Below are positions 15,867 to 22,603 of a stretch of DNA of 25,985 nucleotides, piece by piece. Below the pieces are notes generated by a model. It was not told the origin of the DNA, did no database searches, and saw only the letters and a list, made by a program, of their open reading frames with translations. The position numbers were made by a program, and so were the translations under genes. This DNA is from an uncultured Actinomycetes bacterium (GTDB taxonomy: Bacteria > Actinomycetota > Actinomycetes > Mycobacteriales > Nakamurellaceae), in contig CALANS010000030.1 of assembly GCA_937926105.1 (NCBI GenBank), forward strand, positions 1 through 25,985. Reading direction: 5' to 3'. Each line of letters opens with the position of its first letter. Position 1 is the stretch's first letter.

Positions 15867-16070
15867 TCAGGCGACGGCAGCGGCAGCGTGCGCAAGCCGC
15901 GACGGCCGGAACACCTTGACGAGAGTCTCGCCGAAAGCCCCGTCAGCGGGGTACTCGACCGTGATGAGCGCCCCCGCGTCCGTTCCGCGGACGGCGATGA
16001 CGTGCCCGACGATGTCCGAGAACGGCTTCGGGAGGCGGGCCGCATATCCGACTGCAAACTTGTGAGCCAT
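15867..16070 (-). CDS. small hypothetical protein (67 aa)
   Basis: AAGGAGGAG sits just upstream of the ATG at 16070, a near-ideal ribosome site. The protein begins MAHKFAVGYAARLPKPFSDI, then VGHVIAVRGTDAGALITVEYP, then GETLVKVFRPSRL and an alanine tail. It is basic, mainly beta strand, and compatible with a small SH3-like or beta-barrel fold. It has no signal peptide or metal motif. I do not recognise it. A strong hairpin terminator follows immediately, so it appears to be a monocistronic, well-expressed gene. The longer in-frame start at 16148 is rejected because the ribosome site belongs to 16070. Confidence 0.7.
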   Translation of the reverse strand: MAHKFAVGYAARLPKPFSDIVGHVIAVRGTDAGALITVEYPADGAFGETLVKVFRPSRLAHAAAAVA

Positions 16071-16272
16071 GTGCTCCTCCTTACCAGAGCCGCCTGCCAG
16101 AGTGCCCTCACCGGATGGCTGCCCGACAGCAGCGACCGTGAAACCCACTGCCTCGCAAGGGGGAAGGTCTCACATCCGGCGATCGATCCCGGCCCTCACG
16201 CTGGACATATACACCTGTGGAACGCCGCGAGGCGCTAACCAATCCCGTGCGAACTCGTGGCAAGATCGAGAG

Positions 16273-17040
16273 GTGGAAACAACAAGTGACAAGCCGGCAC
16301 TTGTTTACGGCATCGTTGGACGAGTTATACCGGAACGAACGTGGGCGACACTGATTATGTCCGCTCCGATACTTATAAGGGCGCCCAGCATTCCGTGGGA
16401 CGGCGAGGTGTACCTATCAATCGACAACGCTCAAATATTTGCGACATTTCACGGTCCTGAATTTGAGAATCTTGGAGACCTTAGGAATCTTGCGCAAGAA
16501 TTCTGTCAATCGCAAGTTGATGTGTTGGGATATACCTGGGGGCGAAGCTATTCCGTCGAATTGACGTCAATAGTGACGCCTGACCATAAACAAGTTGTCT
16601 TGACGGTAGGCTATCCGGCGCTTGACAACGAGACTTCGCACGCAGCTCGCCCACTAGGTGCAGAGGTTGTCTTGAATCTCTGCCTTGGGAGCCCGGCACT
16701 GCGGAATGCCGTAAGTGAACTGACGCGGGCCATCAGGGATGCGGCGGATACGGGTTTCCATTGCCAACGCGCCTCAGAATCGATCCGCGGACATTTTCAA
16801 ACTTCGAATAACGACGCAACTGCTTGGCGCAACATGCAACGTGCGCTAAGAGTTAAAGCGGAGACTCTCAAATCGTTGAAGGAGTACGGAGACCGTCAAC
16901 GGCACGGTCGATGGAACTTCATGCCTGAATCTGCCCGCACATCGTGCCTTGAGTTGGCTTGGCTTATCGTTGACCGGTTCGCGGTATTGCTCGACCGGGG
17001 CGTTGACGAGCTTCCGGAGTCTGAGTTCCCCATGCTGTAG
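16273..17040 (+). CDS. hypothetical protein of low-GC origin with HEPN-like C-terminus
   Basis: From the GTG at 16273 the protein has 255 residues. GC in a sampled stretch (16441-16500) is about 45 percent, far below the surrounding DNA, and many codons end in A or T, which points to transfer from a different host. The N-terminal part is beta-rich (GEVYLSIDNAQIFATFHG, VLGYTWGRSYSVELTSIV). The C-terminal 110 residues are helical. They include SESIRGHF, WRNMQRALRVKAETLKSLKEY, then GDRQRHGRW, and a final helix ELAWLIVDRFAVLL. The helix pair with an R-x-RHG turn recalls HEPN-like and ApeA-like phage or defence proteins, but the canonical RNxxxH is absent. Function unknown. The start has only a weak AGAG ribosome site. 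It shares no operon with its neighbours. Confidence 0.66.
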   Translation: METTSDKPALVYGIVGRVIPERTWATLIMSAPILIRAPSIPWDGEVYLSIDNAQIFATFHGPEFENLGDLRNLAQEFCQSQVDVLGYTWGRSYSVELTSIVTPDHKQVVLTVGYPALDNETSHAARPLGAEVVLNLCLGSPALRNAVSELTRAIRDAADTGFHCQRASESIRGHFQTSNNDATAWRNMQRALRVKAETLKSLKEYGDRQRHGRWNFMPESARTSCLELAWLIVDRFAVLLDRGVDELPESEFPML

Positions 17041-17465
17041 GTGCCGGGTGCTCTCGGCTTGAAATGGCAACCTAAATCGGAGGGTCTCGTCCGGTCTGGG
17101 GCGTCGTTCCCATAGGGGCGCATGTCGGGCGCCGGGGAGGCGGTCAAGGGCCGCGGAGCGGCGTAGCGGACCTTTGACTGGTGGAGGAGCGGCCCGAAGA
17201 CTTGCGACGCGGGACGTGCGTCGGCTTCGCTTGCCGGTACGTCTTACAGACGTACCGCCTGGGTGCCGACGGTGTATTCAGATGCTCGCGAGGCGGGCGG
17301 TCAGTTCGTCGGTTCGGTGGTGCGGCGCGACCCCCAGCCCGGTCCCGTCTTGATCACTAATGATCCGCCACGCCAACTTCGAGTCGCCCAGGGCGCCGAT
17401 TGCCCTATTGCGTTATTCGCCAACCTGGGCACGGTCCGCCGTGTCACAGGCGAATTGGAGGGGCG
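17041..17465. other. intergenic leader of the first tyrosine recombinase
   Basis: The 425 bases hold no gene I can support. A forward frame from GTG 17263 is possible but runs on far into the recombinase gene. The notable structure is the palindrome at 17235-17257, listed separately. The ribosome site GGAGGGG at 17457-17463 belongs to the recombinase. Confidence 0.5.
17235..17257. promoter_or_regulatory. perfect 9-bp-arm palindrome upstream of the recombinase
   Basis: CGGTACGTC (17235-17243) and GACGTACCG (17249-17257) are exact reverse complements around TTACA. Its core (GGTRCGTC, ACA, GACGYACC) recurs in the palindrome inside the ParB-like gene at 19760-19794, with a paired A/T to G/C change. 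This suggests a shared binding site for the ParB-like protein or the recombinase, about 210 bases before the recombinase start. Confidence 0.6.
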
Positions 17466-19100
17466 ATGCCAGGGAAGGCAACGGCGCGGAAAGTCGGGAG
17501 TGACCCGCAACGCCGAAAAACCACATCGGTTGGGCGATCAGTCGATCAACCGGTTCTGTACGGAGCGGACCTTGATGCGCTGCTCGCGCTTATTGTGCCG
17601 CAGATGCCGATGGCCGGCGGCGGACTCACTGCGGTGCCGAATGACCCGGCCGAGGCTGAGATTGTCCGCAGCACCCAGGAGCTGCGGAAGGTCGCTGCCG
17701 GCATTCTGGCCCGGTCCGTCCCCGATAACACCCGCAAAGGCTATTCGAGTCACATTCGCGCATGGGCCGAGTGGTGTACCCGACGCAATGTGCCAGCTCT
17801 TCCCGGGGACGTGTCCGAGGTCCTGTACTTCCTGACGGCTTACGGCGCGCAGATCATTGACGGGAAAGCGGCAGCGAGCGGGCCGGGTGACCCGCTGCAG
17901 GCGCACGCCGTTTCCTCCCTCGGCGTCCGCGCGGCGGCATTGGCACGCATTCACCGCAACGCGGGGCTGCCCAGCCCTACCGACGACAGGGCCGTGAAGG
18001 AGCTGATGACCGGATTCCGGCGGCTCTTTTCTGTGCGACCCCGCAATGCCAAGGCGGCCATCGACCTGGCCATGCTCGGACAAATGATCGCCGTCGCCGC
18101 ACAGGCGCAAGCCGGTCATGACCGCCGATGGGCGTGGATCCTGCTACATCAGCAGACCGACATGAGCGTCGCCTCGGCGCGCCGGTTGGGCTGGGCCGAC
18201 ATCGACCTTGCCACGCGCACGCTCTCCCCGTCTGATCCGTCGGGTCAGCGACGCCTGGTCGTACTGCCGCCTGCCACTGACCCGCGACTCGATCCAATGG
18301 CGGTCTTGGCCCGGATGCGCGAGCGTGCGCCGCACCTCGACCTAGTCTTCGTCACCGCGAAGGGCAAACCGATCAGCCGGCAGGCGCTTCATCAAACGCT
18401 CGCCGACGCACGTCGGATTGTCCCTAACCTGACCGGCGCACGCCGAGGCCGAATGTTGCGGCTGCATGCGGACCTCGTTGAGGCCGGGTCGAGTAAGCCG
18501 CTGCGGGATGTCGCGCTCCTTTCGTGCGGATGGTGGTCCGCCCTGCGACGCTCCGAACTGGAGGGCCTCGTATGGGGAGACATGACGCAACGGCAAGATG
18601 GCGCGTGGGCCGTCTTGATTGCCCGCAGCAAAACCGATCAGGACGGTCACGGCACGACGCTGTTTCTTCCCCGGGCCCACGACGAGTCGATCTGTCCGTC
18701 CAGGGCGATGACGGCATGGCATGAGCACGTCACCGCCCTTCTCGGCGCCGACCCCTGCCGCACCCACCCGGACCTTCCCGTGTTCCCCGCAGTCGACCGC
18801 TACGGCCGATTGCCCAAGGACTTCTCACGCTGGACGTCGATTGACGGGCACGCGATCAACACGCTCGTTCAAGACCTCGCTGCGCTCGCCGGATTCAGCG
18901 AGCCCAAGTCCTTTGGCGGACATTCCCTCCGAGCCGGTTTCGTCACCGAGGCTCTCCGCGACCGCAAACTAACCCCCATAGAGGTACAGGAGGTAACCAG
19001 ACATCGCAGCCTCGACGTGCTGCTCGGCTATCGACGCGAAATTCAGGCGTTCGAGACCAGCCCCGTGCACCGCATGATCCGTGCATTGGGCGGAAGTTGA
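17466..19100 (+). CDS. tyrosine recombinase/integrase with extra dead Arg-box domain
   Basis: The protein has 544 residues from ATG 17466 (GGAGGGG just ahead). The catalytic set is complete: R361 in ALRRSELEGL, K389 in RSKTDQDG, H486-x2-R489 in GGHSLRAGF, H513, and nucleophile Y522 exactly nine residues later. It should cut and rejoin DNA through a 3'-phosphotyrosine. Residues 100-200 hold the SAM-like core-binding domain (YSSHIRAWAEWCTRRNVPALP). Between them, residues 231-247 (TDMSVASARRLGWADID) align with a typical Arg box (TGMRVSEALGLRW.DID) except that Arg and Glu are replaced by Ser. A strand, VFVTAKGKPIS, and a helix follow, as in a partial, inactive catalytic domain. It is therefore longer than usual integrases (300-400 residues). 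It precedes the ParB-like gene on the same strand. The attachment site is unknown. Confidence 0.92.
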   Translation: MPGKATARKVGSDPQRRKTTSVGRSVDQPVLYGADLDALLALIVPQMPMAGGGLTAVPNDPAEAEIVRSTQELRKVAAGILARSVPDNTRKGYSSHIRAWAEWCTRRNVPALPGDVSEVLYFLTAYGAQIIDGKAAASGPGDPLQAHAVSSLGVRAAALARIHRNAGLPSPTDDRAVKELMTGFRRLFSVRPRNAKAAIDLAMLGQMIAVAAQAQAGHDRRWAWILLHQQTDMSVASARRLGWADIDLATRTLSPSDPSGQRRLVVLPPATDPRLDPMAVLARMRERAPHLDLVFVTAKGKPISRQALHQTLADARRIVPNLTGARRGRMLRLHADLVEAGSSKPLRDVALLSCGWWSALRRSELEGLVWGDMTQRQDGAWAVLIARSKTDQDGHGTTLFLPRAHDESICPSRAMTAWHEHVTALLGADPCRTHPDLPVFPAVDRYGRLPKDFSRWTSIDGHAINTLVQDLAALAGFSEPKSFGGHSLRAGFVTEALRDRKLTPIEVQEVTRHRSLDVLLGYRREIQAFETSPVHRMIRALGGS

Positions 19101-19295
19101 ATTTTGCACACGTCGGGACGGACAAAGCGGCTGTCATCGTCGCCGAGCACATGGTGTCAGTCCGAAGCGAATCGTGAGGAACACACCGCAGTTGGCTTTG
19201 TCCTCGCCAGCGCAGCCTCTAGGGCATGGGCCGTGGCATGTGGGTCGCTGATCTTGCACGGCGTGGCGGGCCAGCGCGGTCCTTTCCATTTTGGC

Positions 19296-19343
19296 GCACC
19301 GTGCGATGGTGACTGCGGCAAGACGCGGCCCCGGCACCGTGCG
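19296..19343. promoter_or_regulatory. two GCACCGTGCG repeats before the ParB-like gene
   Basis: GCACCGTGCG, itself near-palindromic, occurs at 19296-19305 and again at 19334-19343, 38 bases apart and ending five bases before the start codon at 19348. The spacing is close to four helical turns minus a few bases. It may be an operator for autoregulation. The DNA is GC-rich, so chance is not excluded. Confidence 0.35.
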
Positions 19344-19347
19344 CGCC

Positions 19348-20124
19348 ATGACGACACCCACGAGTTCAGATGCGGCCGAGATCGTCGAGCTGGCGATGCT
19401 CAATGAGGATTGGCGCCTGCGGCCGGTCGACCCACGCCATGTCGAACTGTTGGCCGCGGTGCTCGATCGATGCCCACAGATCGTCGTCCGCCGTGCCGGG
19501 CGGGTGCTTCTCGACGGACACGCCCGCGTGGCTGCCGCCCGGCTGAAAGGCCGCGCCACACTCCCGGTCAAATGGTTCACCGGCAGCGACGCCGAAGCCC
19601 TCGAGGCGGCGATATCGGCCAACGCGCGGCACGGCCTGCCGCTCACAGGACCCGAACGCGCCGCCTCGCTGCACGCACTACTCGAGCTCGCGCCGCAGTG
19701 GAGCAACCGGCGTCTGGCCGCCGCGGCAGGCGTTTCCGAGGCAACCGTACGAAGGGCCCGCTGTCCAGGTGCGTCACAGACGCACCTGGACAGCGAAATC
19801 CTCGGCGCGGACGGGAAACACTACCCGCGCGACGTCGCCATACGGCGCGCGACAGCCACCGGATTGATGCGCAGCCGGCCGGACATGTCGAATCGGGCCA
19901 TCGCCCGCCTGGCCGGTCTTTCCCACACAACAGTCGGCAAGCTACGAACACCCACAAGCACCGAGCCAGAGTCGCCGTCAGATCCGGAAGCGCCCACGCC
20001 CACGCAGAACAACGACTCTCGAACGAGTCGATGGGCCGCATGGTGGAGACGCATCATCGCCTGGCTACGGCACTGGACGACCCGCAACAAGCCCAAACGT
20101 GCGACCAGCCGAGCCCACAGCTGA
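19348..20124 (+). CDS. ParB-like DNA-binding protein
   Basis: From ATG 19348 the protein has 258 residues. The N-terminal ParB domain runs from about 10 to 95, with LRPVDPRHVELLAAVLD, then QIVVRR, and the box LDGHARVAAARLKG (a GERR/GHRR-type nucleotide motif). A first helix-turn-helix at 119-137 (SNRRLAAAAGVSEATVRRAR) and a second at 181-200 (SNRAIARLAGLSHTTVGKLR) follow. Residues 201-258 are a Pro/Thr-rich linker and a basic, Trp-rich end. Actinobacterial relatives are regulators or element-encoded ParB-like proteins rather than chromosomal ParB, and no ParA gene is present. A 16-bp-arm palindrome lies inside the gene (residues 139-149) and could be a binding site for this very protein. The start lacks a strong ribosome site; ATG 19306 is an alternative. 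Confidence 0.86.
   Translation: MTTPTSSDAAEIVELAMLNEDWRLRPVDPRHVELLAAVLDRCPQIVVRRAGRVLLDGHARVAAARLKGRATLPVKWFTGSDAEALEAAISANARHGLPLTGPERAASLHALLELAPQWSNRRLAAAAGVSEATVRRARCPGASQTHLDSEILGADGKHYPRDVAIRRATATGLMRSRPDMSNRAIARLAGLSHTTVGKLRTPTSTEPESPSDPEAPTPTQNNDSRTSRWAAWWRRIIAWLRHWTTRNKPKRATSRAHS
19760..19794. repeat. perfect 16-bp-arm palindrome inside the ParB-like gene
   Basis: GCTGTCCAGGTGCGTC (19760-19775) and GACGCACCTGGACAGC (19779-19794) are exact reverse complements around ACA. It encodes residues C139 to S149, the linker between the first HTH and the conserved GADGKHYPRD segment. A perfect repeat this long is not expected by chance. Its centre matches the palindrome at 17235-17257. Confidence 0.85.
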
Positions 20125-20309
20125 CACCTATCCGTGCAGCAGTCCCCTCTTGAGCCAAGGTGCGCCTCAGTATTCGCCTGGGTTGCGGCTGGGATGCGCT
20201 CAGGTAACGGGTGGCGGCGACTCTGCCGCCCACGGATACCAACGGATATGCCCGCCGGGCGTCGACGGGCACGCGACAAGGGGCGGGCAGGTGCTCTCGC
20301 CCGCGAGTC

Positions 20310-20483
20310 TCATGGCCGCTCGGGTGCCTCGTGTGCATGGCGCGCGAGATACGAGGTGGCGGCGACGCGCATCAGTGAGGCGATCGATCGGTCTTCGACG
20401 ATGGCATGATCCGCGAGGCGGTCGCGAAGTTCGCGAGGAAGGCGTATGACGACGGCGACATCGTTTCGGTGCTGTTCGGGCAT
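20310..20483 (-). CDS. ribbon-helix-helix (CopG/Arc type) protein
   Basis: From ATG 20483 the protein has 57 residues. It begins MPEQHRNDVAVVIRLPRELR, in which VAVVIRLP is the DNA-contacting beta strand. Helix A is RELRDRLADHAIVEDR, the turn is RSI, and helix B is ASLMRVAATSYLARHA. This is the complete Arc/CopG fold with no spare domain, so it should be a dimeric repressor or antitoxin. No toxin gene is adjacent on either side. It is divergent from the 118-aa/436-aa operon across 271 bp, so that promoter is its most likely target. The ribosome site is weak. Confidence 0.78.
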   Translation of the reverse strand: MPEQHRNDVAVVIRLPRELRDRLADHAIVEDRSIASLMRVAATSYLARHAHEAPERP

Positions 20484-20754
20484 TGTTTCGCTTTCTGGCC
20501 GGGAGGCATTCGCTCGCGAACCGAATCGGATGGTCCGGCGCGATGCTTGCCTGTCAAGTCGGCGATAGTGCCCGCCCGAACTGCGCGATCGCTCCTGCGG
20601 ATGCCTCGCCCCCGCTACAGAGATTTTGCGGCCCGCGTTGTGTGCGCGCGGCGCGCGGCAATGGGTACCCGCCGGGTCTCCAATTGAGGGGCCTCCGCTG
20701 ACAGTGGGGGCCACGTGGCGCTCTCACGCTGCGGTTTATCCGCTGGAGAGGGCA
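20484..20754. promoter_or_regulatory. divergent control region
   Basis: The 271 bases between the ribbon-helix-helix gene (-) and the 118-aa gene (+) hold no gene I can support. GGAGAGG at 20741-20747 is the ribosome site for ATG 20755. Promoters for both directions must lie here, but I cannot place the hexamers with confidence. Confidence 0.4.
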
Positions 20755-21111
20755 ATGACCACATTGTCTCAGCCGCTGCACGCTTCGCGTGTGGCCGAAG
20801 TATCGGGCCCGATGGGCGCGTCATCGCGTCTTCCTCGGCTCTTATCCGCATGGATGAGGTTGGCTCGGGCGTGGTCCGAGGCGTTGGCCCACGGGCTGCC
20901 TGGCCTGGACGAGATCGGCGCGGAACACCTGCGCGTCGAGGCCGCAATCGAGTCCGACTACCCGGGCGAGTGGGCGGTCATGGGTGACGCGTTCATTCAA
21001 TGGGAGTCCGGGCTGTTGCACACGCCCGAGCTGCCAAGCGCGACATGTCCCCGGTGCAACCCGCAGGGCGTCAGCGCCGAGGCGCTGCTGAAGGTTGGTG
21101 AGACGCGATGA
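20755..21111 (+). CDS. small protein coupled to the coiled-coil nuclease-like gene
   Basis: The ATG at 20755 follows GGAGAGG at good distance, giving 118 residues. Residues 20-110 are mostly helical (LPRLLSAWMRLARAWSEAL, EIGAEHLRVEAAIESDY, EWAVMGDAFIQWESGLL). A single CPRC pair near 96-99 could be half of a zinc site, completed by dimerisation. I do not recognise it. Its TGA overlaps the next ATG by four bases (ATGA), so the two proteins are made together and probably act together. Confidence 0.72.
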   Translation: MTTLSQPLHASRVAEVSGPMGASSRLPRLLSAWMRLARAWSEALAHGLPGLDEIGAEHLRVEAAIESDYPGEWAVMGDAFIQWESGLLHTPELPSATCPRCNPQGVSAEALLKVGETR

Positions 21112-22418
21112 CGCTCACCGCGTTCACGCGCGAACCGGAGCACGTGACGGGCGCCGGGCGCCGGGTCACCGCTGCAGGCGGCACGATCCGGATTGATGGC
21201 CTGTTGGTGCGAAGCGCCGAGGCGTCTGCCATCGTGGCCGCCGAAAGCGACGCCCGCGGCCCGGACTCTGCCGCCGACCTGGTGGCCCGGGCCATCCCGG
21301 TAGGTCTCCTGGCCGTGTCGGTGACGAACGCCGGCGTGGATACCGGCGCGGTGCGCCGCACCCTGGACGGGTTTGCCACCGACCTTGACATCCGATCCAA
21401 GGCCGCCGTCGCCGAGATGCAAGCCGCGCTCGACCGGATCCGAACCGAGGAACACGCCGTTGCGGACACCGCTCAGCGTGCCCTGGCCGATCTGCCCGCC
21501 CGGCTCGACAAGGTGCTGGCCGGGGAAGCGGACACGGTGCGCGACGCGGTCACCAAGGCGGCGCAGCAGGTGCAGGCTGCTGGGCTGGATGACCTGCGCA
21601 GGGCGCTGTCGCAGCACTCCGACGCTATGCGGTCCGTGCTCAGCCTGGACTCCGACGGCCCCATCCAGACGCTGCGCAGGGACATGCTCGCCGGGCTGGA
21701 CGGAACCCGCCGGGAGCTGTCCGCGCAACTGGCCGCGGTACGCGAACTCCTCGCCGCGGCCGCCGCGGCGAAGGTTGCGGGTGCGAAATCCTCACAGGCC
21801 CTCGGCAAGGAGTTCGAGACGCAGGCCTGCGCCCTGATCGAAACCATCGCCGTCGCGGCGGGCGACCAGTGGGACGACACCGGTTCGGCGCCCGCGCCGG
21901 GAACGACTCGCCGTAGCGGCGACGGCGTGGCCACGCTGTCCAGGCTCGTTACCGGCGGCGCCGACGTGCGCATCGTGGTCGAGGCAAAAAAGCGTGGCAG
22001 GCCGCTTGCCCCGGACGCGTGGCGCAAGGAACTCGCCGACGCACGCGAGAACCGCAAGGCGGTCGCCGCGCTCGCCATCGTGCCCAGCGTCGAGGACGTG
22101 CCCGGTGGCGGAGGCATCTACCGACTCGGAGAGCGCGCCTTCGTTGTCGCCATCGACCAGCCCGTCGACATCGTCTACCAGGTCCTTCGGGAACTCGCAG
22201 TCGTGCACAGCGTCGGCACCGGCGACGCCGAAATCGACCTCGGCATGATCGAGTCCAACCTGCAAGAAGCCCTCAGCGCACTCCTGGACTGGGACAAGAT
22301 GGGCAGGCTCATCAAGACAGCTTCCGCGAGCCTGGAGAACGCCCGCGAAATCGGCGGCCATACGAGGACCCGCATCCAAAAAGCCCTCGACGCCGGCCTC
22401 GCTGCACTCCACGCGTAA
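21108..22418 (+). CDS. coiled-coil protein with PD-(D/E)xK nuclease-like C-terminus
   Basis: The protein has 436 residues. Residues 80-225 are long heptad-type helices rich in Ala, Leu, Arg and Glu (MQAALDRIRTEEHAVADTAQ, LDKVLAGEADTVRDAVTKAA, RRELSAQLAAVRELLAAAAA), clearly a coiled coil. The domain at 230-365 starts with GKEFETQ (E235), then GDQWDD, then ADVRIVVEAKKRG, where D286 and E292-x-K294 give the D...ExK signature of PD-(D/E)xK nucleases. A strand, AVAALAIVPS, and an FVVAID strand follow as in the fold. The overall build resembles RmuC or DUF2130-type proteins, in which a coiled coil carries a nuclease domain. It may sense or bridge DNA and cut it, possibly as a defence or recombination function. 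It is coupled to the 118-aa gene and ended by a strong hairpin. Confidence 0.72.
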   Translation: MTLTAFTREPEHVTGAGRRVTAAGGTIRIDGLLVRSAEASAIVAAESDARGPDSAADLVARAIPVGLLAVSVTNAGVDTGAVRRTLDGFATDLDIRSKAAVAEMQAALDRIRTEEHAVADTAQRALADLPARLDKVLAGEADTVRDAVTKAAQQVQAAGLDDLRRALSQHSDAMRSVLSLDSDGPIQTLRRDMLAGLDGTRRELSAQLAAVRELLAAAAAAKVAGAKSSQALGKEFETQACALIETIAVAAGDQWDDTGSAPAPGTTRRSGDGVATLSRLVTGGADVRIVVEAKKRGRPLAPDAWRKELADARENRKAVAALAIVPSVEDVPGGGGIYRLGERAFVVAIDQPVDIVYQVLRELAVVHSVGTGDAEIDLGMIESNLQEALSALLDWDKMGRLIKTASASLENAREIGGHTRTRIQKALDAGLAALHA

Positions 22419-22423
22419 CCACC

Positions 22424-22463
22424 GAGGGGTGGGCAAGAAGCGAAAGCTCCTTGCCCACCCCTC
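22424..22463. terminator. very stable hairpin with GAAA loop between convergent genes
   Basis: GAGGGGTGGGCAAG (22424-22437) and CTTGCCCACCCCTC (22450-22463) pair perfectly. Inside them AGC and GCT pair around a GAAA tetraloop (22439-22448), giving 17 base pairs with one A/C mismatch. It starts six bases after the stop of the coiled-coil gene. No T tract follows on either strand. It could act as a bidirectional terminator or 3'-end stabiliser. Confidence 0.7.
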
Positions 22464-22603
22464 CTGTCTGCGTCGAGCCCGACTGGCAGTCCCACAGGGT
22501 CGGACACACCGTCCGCTATCCCGGGAACTTTTCCTGCGGCAGGCCGGCCAACGAGAACGCATCAAGGCCCGGCAGGCATGCCGTCGGGGCGGCCGGGTTT
22601 GCC

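Noticed and set aside
17263..17465. Possible forward gene from GTG 17263
   Set aside because: No ribosome site, no recognisable motif, and the frame continues far into the recombinase gene in the wrong frame.
19097..19107. GTTGAATTTTG shared with the IS21 end at 25653, suggesting an IS remnant
   Set aside because: Only 11 bases match. They straddle the stop codon of an intact recombinase, and the following IS-end sequence is absent.
19348..20124. Chromosomal or plasmid ParAB partition system
   Set aside because: No ParA ATPase is present, and the protein has two HTHs and a diverged ParB domain typical of element-borne regulators.
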